The notes: a model not told the origin generated them from the sequence alone. 64,000 bases of DNA from Chrysosporum bergii ANA360D (GCF_029891735.1 NZ_JANQDH010000076.1:55843-119842), one strand, 5' to 3'; positions 10,696-20,758 are shown, numbered from the stretch's first letter. A program made the numbers and translations.

Positions 10696-10716
10696 CCCCT
10701 GGTTGAAACACAGGGG
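10696..10716. repeat. Hairpin resembling an IS200/IS605-type transposon end
   Basis: CCCCTG (10696-10701) pairs with CAGGGG (10711-10716) inside the context TTGACATCTCC...GGGGATTCT, a pattern seen at ends of TnpB-carrying IS605-family elements in cyanobacteria. No transposase remains. It lies just after topA and could also stop its transcription. Confidence 0.4.
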
Positions 10717-10740
10717 ATTCTAAACTACGGATTTTGCCCA

Positions 10741-10827
10741 AGTGAGGTACATCATTAGCAAGCAGGATGCTCGCGCTACAAGACGATCATTTACATTTGT
10801 ATCCCACGTGTTTAATAAATGCTATAT
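10741..10827 (+). repeat. Interspersed repeat A, copy 1
   Basis: 87 bases that match 17326-17412 with about six differences, and 54874-54928 in the opposite orientation with an internal gap. The core AGCAAGCAGGATGCTCGCGCT contains an imperfect inverted repeat. No ORF is present, so it is probably a non-autonomous mobile or palindromic repeat. Confidence 0.7.
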
Positions 10828-11033
10828 CATTAAGCCAAGTCCCATTTTCTAGGTTGGAAATGTGATACTCTAAAAGGTAGGGAGAATTACAATACAAAAT
10901 TCTAGAAGTAGCTCACTCCCAGAATGGGTTAGCTTATATCAGCCCGTTCTCAAGCTAGCAGTGCAAAAAAAGGGCGATTTTGCGTAGCTGCTATTAAAAA
11001 TGTTGAGGTAGTATCTCAGGAGCAGTCAGTTCA

Positions 11034-11171
11034 ATGGACTATATAGGTAAAGTGCTAGAAAAGCTGAAGGCGTTGGCACGGAGGCTGATTGAGGGCTTGT
11101 TAGGGCCAGAATGCGAGCCGGAAGCGGAACTAATTCCGATTCCTGTAAATGAACGAACACGTCGTCGTTAA
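11034..11171 (+). CDS. 45-residue protein upstream of aroQ
   Basis: A small ORF starting ATG at 11034. It has a basic amphipathic N-terminal half ([20 protein letters not shown]), a Glu/Pro-rich middle and a terminal RTRRR. It ends 14 bases before the aroQ start, so the two are likely cotranscribed and possibly translationally coupled. The even codon use and amphipathic pattern suggest a real gene. I do not recognise a function; membrane or nucleic-acid contact would suit the charge pattern. Confidence 0.55.
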   Translation: MDYIGKVLEKLKALARRLIEGLLGPECEPEAELIPIPVNERTRRR

Positions 11172-11185
11172 CCAGACTAAGGAAA

Positions 11186-11644
11186 TTGAACTCGTCTTTA
11201 CCACTTGTTAGCATTTTAGTGCTGCACGGACCAAACTTAAATTTACTAGGACAGCGAGAACCAGGAATTTATGGTCAGCTGGGTTTGCCTGAAATTAATC
11301 GCTTCTTAGAAGAAGAAGGTTTAAAGTTTCAGGCGAAGGTAACTCCCGTGCAGTCAAATCATGAAGGGGTTTTGGTAGATACTATTCACGCCGCTTTAGG
11401 AAAACATCAGGGAATTTTGATAAATGCCGGGGCTTACACCCATACGAGTGTAGCTCTGCGGGATGCCATCGCTGGTGTTAACCTCCCTACAGTAGAAGTA
11501 CATTTGAGCAACATTTACCGCCGGGAAGACTTCCGCCACCATTCTTACATCGCCCCCGTAGCCATCGGACAAATAAGTGGTTTTGGTGTGGAAAGTTATT
11601 TACTGGGTTTACAAGCTCTAGTGCATCATTTAAGAAATAAATAG
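11186..11644 (+). CDS. aroQ: 3-dehydroquinate dehydratase, type II
   Basis: A 152-residue dodecamer-forming enzyme of the shikimate pathway that removes water from 3-dehydroquinate. Signatures are [20 protein letters not shown] (with the catalytic Tyr), [15 protein letters not shown], and [18 protein letters not shown] with the catalytic His. The start is TTG at 11186, preceded by AAGG; no ATG or GTG lies before the conserved core except an internal GTG that would trim the first strand. It follows the 45-residue ORF and precedes the gene at 11679. Confidence 0.95.
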   Translation: MNSSLPLVSILVLHGPNLNLLGQREPGIYGQLGLPEINRFLEEEGLKFQAKVTPVQSNHEGVLVDTIHAALGKHQGILINAGAYTHTSVALRDAIAGVNLPTVEVHLSNIYRREDFRHHSYIAPVAIGQISGFGVESYLLGLQALVHHLRNK

Positions 11645-11678
11645 AAATAAATAACTTAATATTTATTTTCTGAAGAAT

Positions 11679-12587
11679 ATGCACTATCCACTGATTAATC
11701 GGTATAAAGCTACTTTATTAGGGGCGTTGCTGGGTGAGGTTTTAGCCAAGGATGCTGAACAGCAGTATCATGTTTGCTCTGATATCAGCAGTATAGGAGT
11801 TCTAGGTACTAAAAGCTTAATCGAACTGGGCAAATTAGATATAAATAATTGGCTAGAGCGTCATCAAAAAAAATATCTTAAAAAATCTCTTCATTTAGAT
11901 ACAACTGATGGTGTGTTGCCAAAAGCTATTATTGCCACATTACCAGTGGCACTTTTTTTTCATGAAAATACAACTAAGCTGCGACAAAACTTGCTGGATG
12001 TCTGGCAAATATGGAACTATGACCCAATTATTAGAGATACTACACTCGCAGTAGGATATGCGATCGCCAAATCTTTCACTGAAACACTTACCCCCCAAAC
12101 ACTCATCCCGGAAATTATCACCTTTATCGGCGACACAAACACACTCATACCGCAAAAATTACTACAGGTTAATGATTTGTTAGCTCAAGGATTGGGGTTA
12201 GAAACTGCACAAACAGTATTCAGTCCAGAAGACCAGCCTAAGTCAGCTGTTGCTTTGGCGTTTTACTGCTTTCTCAGCACCTTAGAAGATTTTTCCCTGG
12301 CGGTTTTGCGGGCTACTCAGTTAAACTGTCCAACTAGCAGTATCATTACTGGTGCTTTATCAGGAGCTTACAACAGCACTGTGGGTATTCCTATCAAATG
12401 GCAAGTTTTGTTACGTTTAGACAATTTAGCCGAGTGGGAATCAACAAGTTTGTTCCAGATGCTAGAATTAGCTGATGCACTTGTTGCTGTATGGTCAGGA
12501 GTGTATGATCCCACCCTGCATTGCCAGGAAGACCAACAGCCTCAGCTTTGTGTGTTTGCATCTCCTCGGGTTATCCAGTGGCGTTAA
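11679..12587 (+). CDS. Conserved cyanobacterial protein, weakly ADP-ribosylglycohydrolase-like
   Basis: 302 residues, mainly helical, with no signal peptide or clear membrane segment. The N-terminus (RYKATLLGALLGEVLA) and a later SIITGALSGAYNSTVGIP recall the ADP-ribosylglycohydrolase fold (GALLG...GD; GNDTDT-like loop). The acidic metal-binding residues of active enzymes are not in the expected places, so catalysis is doubtful. It begins 34 bases after aroQ and is probably cotranscribed. Function unknown. Confidence 0.75.
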   Translation: MHYPLINRYKATLLGALLGEVLAKDAEQQYHVCSDISSIGVLGTKSLIELGKLDINNWLERHQKKYLKKSLHLDTTDGVLPKAIIATLPVALFFHENTTKLRQNLLDVWQIWNYDPIIRDTTLAVGYAIAKSFTETLTPQTLIPEIITFIGDTNTLIPQKLLQVNDLLAQGLGLETAQTVFSPEDQPKSAVALAFYCFLSTLEDFSLAVLRATQLNCPTSSIITGALSGAYNSTVGIPIKWQVLLRLDNLAEWESTSLFQMLELADALVAVWSGVYDPTLHCQEDQQPQLCVFASPRVIQWR

Positions 12588-12757
12588 CTTTATGTTTACA
12601 GTTGCATTTGATAGATAAAATACCAATTAATACAGTATTTTTTCATGTGTTTATACTTCTTCCTTTGCCTCCTTGATGTTCTCATCACCTTCACCACCAC
12701 TGGGGCTTTTTTGAGGATAGTCTTGTTTTGAGTTATCAGAGTAAGCAGCCAAATATC

Positions 12758-15262
12758 ATGAAAAACCAGAGATTTTTTCCTTCTTTTGACAACAGCGAAC
12801 CGCAAAAACCAAAAAAAGCACTCGGAACAATGGCAAAAACAGCCCGAATTAGACGAGGGATAGATGGGATCTGTCTAGGTTTAGTGCTTGAAAAACGTTC
12901 CTCAGTTGTCTTAGCCATAGCTGTGGTATCTCTTACGGGAGTCATGGGACATAAATTATATAATCAACCCCAGTTAGCAGTAGGTACTCCAGCACCAGAA
13001 ACCATAAAAGCACCCTACACCGCCAGCATAGAAGATAAACAAGAAACAGAAGCTCAACGCCAAGCGGCTAGTAGAAGTTCCGTACCTGTGTTAATGATCG
13101 ATGTGCAAAAGACGGAAAAAATCAATAAAAATTTACAGCAACTTTTGCAGCGAGGAAATCAAATTCGCACCACTGCTGGAGTTTTTCCTTTTTTTGATCC
13201 AACAGTTGTGTCAATGAATACTCAATATTACATCCGCTCCTGTTCTGAGACGGAATGGAAAACACTATTTATCACCTTAGAAAATAATAACCAACAGCCC
13301 CCCTTGTTTCCATCATCCACGGGTTCGGCGATTTTAGAATACCCAAATCTGTCTAGTCTCCTCAATCATGGTAATCTAGCCCCTGTTGTTTCTCCTTTAG
13401 ATGAAAAACCTGTAAATATTTCCCAAAACACTGAATTTACTCAAGCTGTAGCAGAACTAAAAGCTTATCGCGCCACCACCTCAAAACAAAACTTAGATTC
13501 ACTCCTAGTCCAAATTCCCCAAGTACGCCAAGCATACAGCCAAGCAAAAAGTGAACTAGTACGACAAGATTTGACCAGTGGAAAAAAAGTTTATAGCGAG
13601 ACTGCCCTGCTGAAATTATCAGATAACGAATGGAAGCAAGCACAACAAGGAATTTCCCAGAGTGCCCAGAGAATATTGTCTCAAGGAATTCCCCCAGGAT
13701 TACCCGCAAATATTTTAGAAAATGCCGTCAAGCTCACCATACCGGAATTAGTGCCAAAAAATGCTGAACCTTTGGCAACTAAATTGTTGCTAGCAGTGCT
13801 GCAACCAAATCTTAAGAAAGATGAAGAACAAACAAAACAAAAAATACAACAAGCATCAGATCAAGTATTACCAGTGATGCAGAAGGTACAGCAAGGAGAG
13901 TTGATTGTCACTAAGGGAGAGATAATTACTAGATGGCAGTTTGATGTACTTGAACATTATCAATTAATTCGCCGGGAGAATGATTGGCTAGAATTAACAA
14001 AATTAGCAGGTATGGTGACAGTGGCAATTGGCATTTTTGTCTTTGTCGGCAGACACATCAAGTACAAATTGCGCCAGCGCGATTACCTGTTAATTCTGCT
14101 GCTGACCTTCAGCACGCCAGGAATACTCGCTCTTGGTGTGCCATATACGACTTGGAGCGCTGTTGGTTTATTGTTGGGTAGTTTCTATGCACCTATTTTA
14201 GGGGTGACTGTTGTGGGACTGCTGTTGCTCATTTTACCAATGACTTGGGAAATCAGTATAATTTCTCTTTTGGCTGGTGGATCGGCGGGAATATTAGGCA
14301 GTAGTATGGCGCAAAGATTGCGATCGCGGGAAGAATTGGCATTATTGGGTGTGGCTATTGCCGTAACTCAGGGTGGTGTATACCTGCTGATTAAGCTGTT
14401 CATCGGTGCTGCATTTGGAGGGGGTTGGTATGCCGTACTGCAAGGAGCCGGCTTATTTGCTGTATCTGGTTTAGCCTGGAGTATTGTGGCTTTGGGCTTA
14501 AGTCCTTATTTGGAAAAGGTATTTGATTTAGTTACTCCCATTCGATTAGCTGAACTAGCTAATCCTAATCGCCCTTTATTAAAACGACTGGCCACTGAAA
14601 CCCCCGGTACATTTCAGCATACTTTGTTAGTGGCCACCCTAGCTGAAGCGGCAGCCAAAAAACTGGGATGTAATGTAGAACTAGTCAGGGCGGGAACCTT
14701 ATATCACGATATTGGTAAAATGCACGACCCCCAGAGTTTTATTGAAAATCAAATGGGGGGTCCGAATAAGCATGAAACAGAGATTAAAGATCCTTGGAAA
14801 AGTGCCGCAATTATTAAAAAGCACGTCACCGAGGGATTAGTCATGGCCCAAAGACACCTGTTACCCACAGCCATTCAAGCTTTTATTCCTGAGCATCAAG
14901 GAACTATGTTGATTGCCTATTTTTATCACCAAGCACTGCAAATGGCCCAGGAAGATCCCAGCTTAATAGTAGATGAAGCAGATTTTCGTTATGATGGACC
15001 CATTCCCCAATCACGGGAAACCGGAATAGTCATGTTAGCAGACTCTTGTGAAGCAGCGCTGCGATCGCTCAAAGATGCCACCCCGGAACAAGCCTTAACT
15101 ATGCTTAATAACATTCTCCGCGCTAAATGGCAAGACAATCAAATGGTAGATTCAGGATTGACGCGGAAAGAAATGTCACAAATCAGCCAAATCTTTGTGG
15201 AAGTTTGGCAACAATTTCACCACAAGCGCATTGCTTATCCTAAGTTAAAGGTAGGTAGTTGA
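12758..15262 (+). CDS. 7TM-HD family membrane phosphohydrolase (PgpH-like, probable c-di-AMP phosphodiesterase)
   Basis: About 834 residues. After a short cytoplasmic lead and one N-terminal helix comes a large extracytoplasmic 7TMR-HDED-type domain (about 80-410), then about seven transmembrane helices (about 420-600). The C-terminal HD domain carries LYHDIGKM near residue 650 and a second metal site around EHQGT. Family members such as PgpH hydrolyse cyclic di-AMP. The frame is open to a TTG at 12728; I prefer the ATG at 12758 (MKNQRFF). Its 3' end overlaps the convergent TetR gene by 23 bases. Substrate specificity is inferred from the family. Confidence 0.88.
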   Translation: MKNQRFFPSFDNSEPQKPKKALGTMAKTARIRRGIDGICLGLVLEKRSSVVLAIAVVSLTGVMGHKLYNQPQLAVGTPAPETIKAPYTASIEDKQETEAQRQAASRSSVPVLMIDVQKTEKINKNLQQLLQRGNQIRTTAGVFPFFDPTVVSMNTQYYIRSCSETEWKTLFITLENNNQQPPLFPSSTGSAILEYPNLSSLLNHGNLAPVVSPLDEKPVNISQNTEFTQAVAELKAYRATTSKQNLDSLLVQIPQVRQAYSQAKSELVRQDLTSGKKVYSETALLKLSDNEWKQAQQGISQSAQRILSQGIPPGLPANILENAVKLTIPELVPKNAEPLATKLLLAVLQPNLKKDEEQTKQKIQQASDQVLPVMQKVQQGELIVTKGEIITRWQFDVLEHYQLIRRENDWLELTKLAGMVTVAIGIFVFVGRHIKYKLRQRDYLLILLLTFSTPGILALGVPYTTWSAVGLLLGSFYAPILGVTVVGLLLLILPMTWEISIISLLAGGSAGILGSSMAQRLRSREELALLGVAIAVTQGGVYLLIKLFIGAAFGGGWYAVLQGAGLFAVSGLAWSIVALGLSPYLEKVFDLVTPIRLAELANPNRPLLKRLATETPGTFQHTLLVATLAEAAAKKLGCNVELVRAGTLYHDIGKMHDPQSFIENQMGGPNKHETEIKDPWKSAAIIKKHVTEGLVMAQRHLLPTAIQAFIPEHQGTMLIAYFYHQALQMAQEDPSLIVDEADFRYDGPIPQSRETGIVMLADSCEAALRSLKDATPEQALTMLNNILRAKWQDNQMVDSGLTRKEMSQISQIFVEVWQQFHHKRIAYPKLKVGS

Positions 15263-15935
15263 GTGTCTGGTTTTCCCCTGACTCGTCGTTCTTTCGCACA
15301 CCAGCCAAAATTAAATTAACCGCCTCTTGAGTGTACTGTTCAATCATTTCTGGACTGAGTAGTTGTAAATCTGGTTGAATATGCTTCAGGTTTTCGTAAG
15401 CGTGGAAATAGAAATTACAAATTCCCCCAATTTGCAGAGTCACCAGAAACGGATCGATGGGGCGAAAACAACCCTCCCTCATCCCCCGTTCTAAAATTTT
15501 AATAGCGTAGCCAAAATTTTCTTGCCAATTCTCCAACTTAAAATATTTGCCTTGATTTTGGTTCGCTTCTTGAAAGCACAGCATCCCTCCTTGTCGGTGG
15601 GCTGCTTCGTAGGCGATTAGCTCCCGAATGACTACCCTCAAAGCTGCATCTGCCGGTAAGTGATCCAGATTTAGCTGTTGAAACCCTTGTGAAATTTCCA
15701 CTACCAGACGTTGCAGAACAGCTTTGTATAATCCTTCCTTTTTTTGGAAGTAGTAGTAAATCATCGCTGTAGTCACTCCCGCACCTTTAGCAATGGCCTC
15801 TGTCCGCGCTCCGTTTAGCCCTTTTTTGGCGAACTCTGCTTCTGCTGCATCGAGAATCTGCTTTTTTGTTGTCTCTGCATCCCGCCCATGCCGAGATTTT
15901 CTAGAGGAAGGTTTTGACTGTGTTGAACGACTCAC
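15240..15935 (-). CDS. TetR-family transcriptional regulator
   Basis: 231 residues. The N-terminal helix-turn-helix (about 22-75) contains ARTEAIAKGAGVTTAMIYYY followed by FQKKEGLYKAV, the usual TetR recognition region. The C-terminal ~150 residues form a ligand/dimerisation domain of the CerR/TetR_C type. The start is GTG at 15935; an in-frame stop two codons upstream excludes a longer form. The N-terminus is very basic (SRSTQSKPSSRKSRHGR). Target and ligand are not evident, and no divergent pump gene is beside it. Confidence 0.9.
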   Translation of the reverse strand: MSRSTQSKPSSRKSRHGRDAETTKKQILDAAEAEFAKKGLNGARTEAIAKGAGVTTAMIYYYFQKKEGLYKAVLQRLVVEISQGFQQLNLDHLPADAALRVVIRELIAYEAAHRQGGMLCFQEANQNQGKYFKLENWQENFGYAIKILERGMREGCFRPIDPFLVTLQIGGICNFYFHAYENLKHIQPDLQLLSPEMIEQYTQEAVNLILAGVRKNDESGENQTLNYLPLT

Positions 15936-16038
15936 GGCTCACCATCATACTAACGAATGATATCTTAGCTAAAAGTCTTGTTAATTTCTAACACACATGA
16001 GCCAGTTTTGGTATTTACACTCAGGCATCACCGAACAA

Positions 16039-17274
16039 CTAAGATTGAGTCAATATCAAAAATACCACCTGGAATAATCCCACAATCAACCCCAACACAC
16101 CACCTAAAGTTACAATTGCCTGTAATTCATTTTTGACAATTCCCTCAATTGCAGCTTCTAAATCAGCAGGTGAAGTTGATTTCACACGGTCAATAATCAC
16201 TTGGTCTATTGATAATATGGGAATTACCTGGGCAACAATTTTTTCTAAGTCTTTTTCTAAATATTTTTCTAAAATTTTAGCTAACTCTTCACTGACCACT
16301 TCTAGGGAAGAACTGACCACGGGTGAACTGCTGAGACGATTAAGTAGTAATGTGGCCAGATTTTCCCAGTCAATAGAATCGGTTAATCCTTGGAGCAGGT
16401 CACCACCACTCACCTGGATGTAATGACGCACACTTTCCCGTATAGTCTTTCGCAACTGGCGCACTGTGCCAATGGGCAAGTTTTGTAATGATAAATCTAG
16501 GAAAACTTTTTTCAAGCGGGCGCGCATTTCCAAAACCTGAACTAGTTCATTTAAACGCGCATTAGTAGCATCCTTCTCATCTAAGCAAAAAGTTCTCAAC
16601 CTGGTGAGAGTATTACGTAAGCCAAATAAATTTGCTACTACCCAATAAGTACCACTAGTTTTTTCTCGAAAGTTCTCATCAATAGTTTGAATAGTGCGAT
16701 CGGTCAAAAAGTCAATAATTATCTGGCGCAGTACATCTGGGGGTATAACTACATCTAACAACCAATCTGCCAGCCTGGTGGATTGTTCTTCACTCAGTTG
16801 TAATTCCAATAATACCTGGTCAAAAACTTGATTGATTTGCGCCTCTAAAAAATCTTCTCGCCTAGCCAAGACTTTCAGCAAACGAGGTAATGATTCTCCC
16901 AGCAAGTCGCGCAAAATTCCCGCCACAATCTTGGCGCTTTTTTGGTTTTCATCGACTTTGATTTGTTCAAGCGCCAATTGCAATAACCATAATATCGCCG
17001 ACTCTACACGTTCTGTTTGTAACAAACGCCGCGCTAGATTTTGCAATTCTCCTGGAGTCAGCAATGACCCCATAATTGTATTAGAAATATTCTCAGCCAG
17101 ACGTTCCTGGTTGCGAGGAATCAATCCAGGAGTAAAGGGTACTTTTCGCCCAACTATGTAAATTGCTCGGTAGGGACGAAACAACATTTTTATGGCTATA
17201 TCGTTGGTGAAATAGCCAATAATGCCACCCAGTACCGGGGGTAATAAATAAAACCAGAATTGAGACCAATCCAA
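16039..17274 (-). CDS. DUF445 family membrane-associated protein
   Basis: 411 residues. The N-terminal hydrophobic segment is followed by the family hallmark [20 protein letters not shown], then [17 protein letters not shown]. The long middle is helical with many leucines and charged residues, and the C-terminus is a second hydrophobic segment ([16 protein letters not shown]). This YheB/DUF445 shape, with both termini in the membrane, is widespread but functionally unassigned. No ATG exists near the front; the start is TTG at 17274, which keeps the conserved MDWS opening. Confidence 0.88.
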   Translation of the reverse strand: MDWSQFWFYLLPPVLGGIIGYFTNDIAIKMLFRPYRAIYIVGRKVPFTPGLIPRNQERLAENISNTIMGSLLTPGELQNLARRLLQTERVESAILWLLQLALEQIKVDENQKSAKIVAGILRDLLGESLPRLLKVLARREDFLEAQINQVFDQVLLELQLSEEQSTRLADWLLDVVIPPDVLRQIIIDFLTDRTIQTIDENFREKTSGTYWVVANLFGLRNTLTRLRTFCLDEKDATNARLNELVQVLEMRARLKKVFLDLSLQNLPIGTVRQLRKTIRESVRHYIQVSGGDLLQGLTDSIDWENLATLLLNRLSSSPVVSSSLEVVSEELAKILEKYLEKDLEKIVAQVIPILSIDQVIIDRVKSTSPADLEAAIEGIVKNELQAIVTLGGVLGLIVGLFQVVFLILTQS

Positions 17275-17325
17275 AGTAAAAATTAACCAAATTAGTTAAA
17301 ACTTTTATAGCGTTTTTCGCTGCTT

Positions 17326-17412
17326 AGTGAGGTACATCATTAACAAGCAGGATGCTTGTGCTACAAGACGATCATTTACATTTGTATCTCACCTGTTTCA
17401 TAAATGCTATAT
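17326..17412 (+). repeat. Interspersed repeat A, copy 2
   Basis: 87 bases nearly identical to 10741-10827 in the same orientation. It lies between the DUF445 gene and menG, in a spacer with no ORF. Confidence 0.7.
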
Positions 17413-17456
17413 GAGGAATTAGGGATGAGTTTAATGCAAAACTCTTAACTCATAAC

Positions 17457-18149
17457 TCATTTACTGACTACCAGCACTCCCATCATATCGTTGGCAATGG
17501 GGTAGTGTGTAACCCATGTAAAACCAACTTGACGGGCTAACCCCACTTGCTCTTCCCCGGTGGGGAAACGGTCTAAGCTGGGACTGATATAAGCATATTC
17601 TTTTTTTAGACCCAACTGCTGGGCTAATGGTACTACTATACTACTCAAATACCATTGTTGAAAAGCGCGCATCTGCTGATTTCTGGGACGGTGAAAATCT
17701 AAAATTGCCGCTTTTGCGCCGGGTTTGAGAACACGGTGTAATTCAGCTAGACTGCGGGGAATATCCATAACATTTCTTAAACCATAGCCCATAGTAGCGG
17801 CATCGAAGTAGTTAGCATCAAAGGGCAAATCGAGTGCATCAGCTTCTAGCCAAGAAATTGCTGGTTGGGGGTAGTGACTTTGGGCGCGTGCTTGAGCCAC
17901 TGCTAGTAGCTTGGGGGAGAAATCCACACCATAGACCCTTCCCCTGGTTCCCACACGTCTTGCCAAACGAAAGGCTAAATCACCACTTCCACAACATAAA
18001 TCCAGGCAAGTATTCCCCGGTTGAGCAGCACTCCATTTGACAGTCATTTCCTTCCATATACTGTGTTGTCCCAGACTCAACCAATTGTTCAACTGGTCAT
18101 AAACTGGGGCAACACGGTCAAAAATATCGCGAATTTCCTGGTTCATCAT
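17457..18149 (-). CDS. menG: MenG/UbiE methyltransferase (2-phytyl-1,4-naphthoquinone methyltransferase)
   Basis: A 230-residue class I SAM-dependent methyltransferase. The SAM site CLDLCCGSGDLAFRLA and the UbiE/COQ5 signatures (IFDRVAPVYDQLN at the front; LAELHRVLKPGAKAAILDF later) are clear. In cyanobacteria this enzyme performs the last step of phylloquinone synthesis, producing the photosystem I cofactor; the same family methylates quinone precursors elsewhere. The start is one of two adjacent ATGs (18149 or 18146). Confidence 0.93.
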   Translation of the reverse strand: MMNQEIRDIFDRVAPVYDQLNNWLSLGQHSIWKEMTVKWSAAQPGNTCLDLCCGSGDLAFRLARRVGTRGRVYGVDFSPKLLAVAQARAQSHYPQPAISWLEADALDLPFDANYFDAATMGYGLRNVMDIPRSLAELHRVLKPGAKAAILDFHRPRNQQMRAFQQWYLSSIVVPLAQQLGLKKEYAYISPSLDRFPTGEEQVGLARQVGFTWVTHYPIANDMMGVLVVSK

Positions 18150-18192
18150 AAAGGAGATATAAGCCGGTATCGGCAGGACTTTTGATGATCAC

Positions 18193-19149
18193 CTACAGGG
18201 CTGCTGCAAAGCAGATAGCCACCAGTTTTGCTGATAAATGAATTAAGTTCAATTCATCTTCTCGCAAAGAGCAAGGTTGATGCCATTGCAGTGACAAAAT
18301 CCCTAACATATCATTGCGGTAGATAATGGGAATAACTAAATGTCCTTGCACGCCACTCTCTTGGTAGTGAGTTAAATTAGCTAGTTCCGCATCCCTGGCT
18401 ATATCTAACGCAAATTGCATTTTGCCACTGGTCATGGCTGCTTTTGTCAGTGGATCTTGTTCTAACCAATTTTCTAGATTACCACTACCATAACAACCTT
18501 GAGTAGCCACTAGCTGATTATCCTTAACTAGCTGCAAAATACAGTTATCTGCTGTAAAATTCTCACTAAACGCCTGAGCAATTGGTGTTAAGGTTTCCTC
18601 TAAGCTATTAGCCCCTTGAGTTACTTGTACTAAAACAGTCAGCAATGACATTTGGGCATGAGCGCGCCGTAATTCTTCCGTGCGTTGCTTGAGTAAGTCA
18701 TAAGTTGCTGCTGCTTTTTGTACTACTGCCTTCAGTTCTCCAGGGTCCCAGGGCTTGGTAATATATTTGTAAACTTGCCCGGTGTTAATGGCCTCTACCA
18801 AATCTTCGATATCAGTAAACCCTGTGAGGATTATCCTGACGGTATCTGGAAACTGAGGCAAAGTTTTGCTCAAAAACTCAGTTCCCTTCATTTCTGGCAT
18901 CCGTTGGTCTGAAATGATCACCGCTACTTCGCCTTCTTCTGCCAATACTTTGAGAGCATTTACACCACTCTCGGCTTTGAGAACATGAAATTCCCGGCGA
19001 AAGGTGCGATATAGCAAATCCAGATTATCTGGTTCATCGTCAACCACCAGGATTTTCGGTTTTTTCCGTGGGTCTGCTCCTGATGGCTGACGGCCAGTTG
19101 TCAAGTTTTCAGCAAGGGGAGTATCCATGAGGTAATTACTATTAGCCAT
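18193..19149 (-). CDS. Response regulator with C-terminal GAF domain
   Basis: 318 residues. After a ~30-residue polar lead, a receiver domain (32-150) shows DDE at 37-39, phospho-acceptor D81 in VIISDQRMPEMKG, Thr in ILTGF and Lys in YITKPW. A coiled segment (about 152-175) leads to a GAF domain (about 180-315, ending LREDELNLIHLSAKLVAICF). There is no kinase, cyclase or DNA-binding output, so it probably relays or gates signals by ligand or chromophore binding. No GAF cysteine in a bilin-lyase context is obvious. It lies just upstream of menG on the same strand, with 43 bases between. Confidence 0.9.
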   Translation of the reverse strand: MANSNYLMDTPLAENLTTGRQPSGADPRKKPKILVVDDEPDNLDLLYRTFRREFHVLKAESGVNALKVLAEEGEVAVIISDQRMPEMKGTEFLSKTLPQFPDTVRIILTGFTDIEDLVEAINTGQVYKYITKPWDPGELKAVVQKAAATYDLLKQRTEELRRAHAQMSLLTVLVQVTQGANSLEETLTPIAQAFSENFTADNCILQLVKDNQLVATQGCYGSGNLENWLEQDPLTKAAMTSGKMQFALDIARDAELANLTHYQESGVQGHLVIPIIYRNDMLGILSLQWHQPCSLREDELNLIHLSAKLVAICFAAAL

Positions 19150-19817
19150 TTGTTATATTCCAGAAATGTAGCGCATCATTCCAGACAACTCTTACACAAC
19201 CATACAACCGAGCTAAACTCTGTTGCTGTTGGTCTGTGGGGTAAAATCTGTACTGATATCTAGCTTTCATGCTTTGTGCTAACATTCTACCACAACATTT
19301 GTAGCGCTATTTTAGGGACACCCGCAATTGTACCACAATCACTGCATTTTTGTGATGTGTAATGTGGGTTAACAGCAACAACAATAATGTGTTCAAGGGT
19401 TTTATGGTGACTGATTAAAGACCCATTTTAACTATTGAGTAAAATAATTTACAATATTTAAAGGATGAATACTGGGGGTGCGGGAGTGCAGAATACTGCA
19501 AACCCAGGAAACTATATTTCTGGTATTTCAAAATTATTGGCTACAACCAAGCGATGTAAATGATTCAAGGGCAATTTGTAATGTTTGACTAAAATCATGC
19601 TGTTATCTGGCTGGAATTTCCCACAATGAAAGAAGCCGGAAATATAAGGAAAGTGATTGTAATTAATCTTGCATAATGGGCTGTTCCGAAAATGTAATTA
19701 CTAACTATGTATCTAAATATTTACATTCATTGCCAAATTTTTGTATTTTGTGAGACAATCTCGGTAGTTAGTGTCTGAATACTGAACCACTATATCAATT
19801 CATTGACGGAGAGGAAT
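19150..19817. other. 668-base spacer between divergent genes, no gene seen
   Basis: Neither strand holds a convincing frame, tRNA or terminator. It should contain the promoters of the REC-GAF regulator (leftward) and the prohibitin gene (rightward). The stretch is AT-rich with stops in all frames. Confidence 0.5.
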
Positions 19818-20660
19818 ATGCGTAACACTAGCAGCAATTTTGACCATAATTTCAAGTATGGATTTTATCTTGCCGGAGGAATAGTTTTTTTAATTGTGGC
19901 TATGATGATCCGTCCATTTACGGTTGTTAATGCTGGTGAACGGGGCGTAGTTATGCAATTTGGCAAAGTGCAGGATAAGGTTTTAGGCGAGGGTCTACAC
20001 TTTATTACGCCAATAGTTACATCAGTTAAAACACTCAATGTTCGCGTTCAGAAAAATACTTTTGAATCTGATGCTGCGTCTAAAGACCTGCAAAAAATAA
20101 CTACAGAACTAGCAGTTAACTGGCATCTAGATCCAGTACAGGTAAATAAAATTTATCAACAAGTTGGCGATGACGAACTAATTATTAATGGTATTATTAC
20201 CCCAGCAGTCTCAGAAGTTCTCAAAGCAGCCACGGCTAAAAAAACAGCAGAAGAAGTCATTACCAAAAGGACGGAATTAAAACAAGAAATTGATAGTAAT
20301 CTCAGAAACCGTTTATCTTCTTATGGCATTATTATAGATGATGTTTCTTTAGTGAATTTTGCTTTTTCTCCAGAGTTTAGTAAATCAATAGAGGCTAAAC
20401 AAATAGCGGAACAGGAAGCTAAACAAGCAGAATTTATTGCTAAAAAAGCAACTCAAGAGGCTCAAGCAGATATCAACCGCGCTAAAGGTCAGGCGGAAGC
20501 GCAAAGATTACAACGGCTAACCTTAACACCAGATTTATTACAAAAACAAGCCATAGAAAAATGGGATGGTCGTTTTCCCGCAGTTATGGGTGGTAATGGC
20601 ACTTTGCCTTTAATTAACATTAACCCTAGTAGTTTATCTAGTAGCAATCAATCACAATAA
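19818..20660 (+). CDS. Prohibitin / SPFH (band 7) family membrane protein
   Basis: 280 residues from the ATG at 19818, which has GGAGAGG just upstream; a TTG five codons earlier is less likely. One N-terminal transmembrane segment (YLAGGIVFLIVAMMI) is followed by an SPFH domain opening RPFTVVNAGERGVVMQFGKV and a long charged coiled coil (about 185-235). SPFH proteins form large rings or scaffolds at membranes; cyanobacterial prohibitins are linked to membrane quality control. The tail is Ser/Asn-rich. Confidence 0.92.
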   Translation: MRNTSSNFDHNFKYGFYLAGGIVFLIVAMMIRPFTVVNAGERGVVMQFGKVQDKVLGEGLHFITPIVTSVKTLNVRVQKNTFESDAASKDLQKITTELAVNWHLDPVQVNKIYQQVGDDELIINGIITPAVSEVLKAATAKKTAEEVITKRTELKQEIDSNLRNRLSSYGIIIDDVSLVNFAFSPEFSKSIEAKQIAEQEAKQAEFIAKKATQEAQADINRAKGQAEAQRLQRLTLTPDLLQKQAIEKWDGRFPAVMGGNGTLPLININPSSLSSSNQSQ

Positions 20661-20758
20661 GATTATATATTGCACTTAGGAGCCTATTGGCAAGTTTGGC
20701 AATTTTTTGTAGCTTTGCGTCTTTGGGCTTTTAGGTGAGCATTTTATTACTTATGCCA

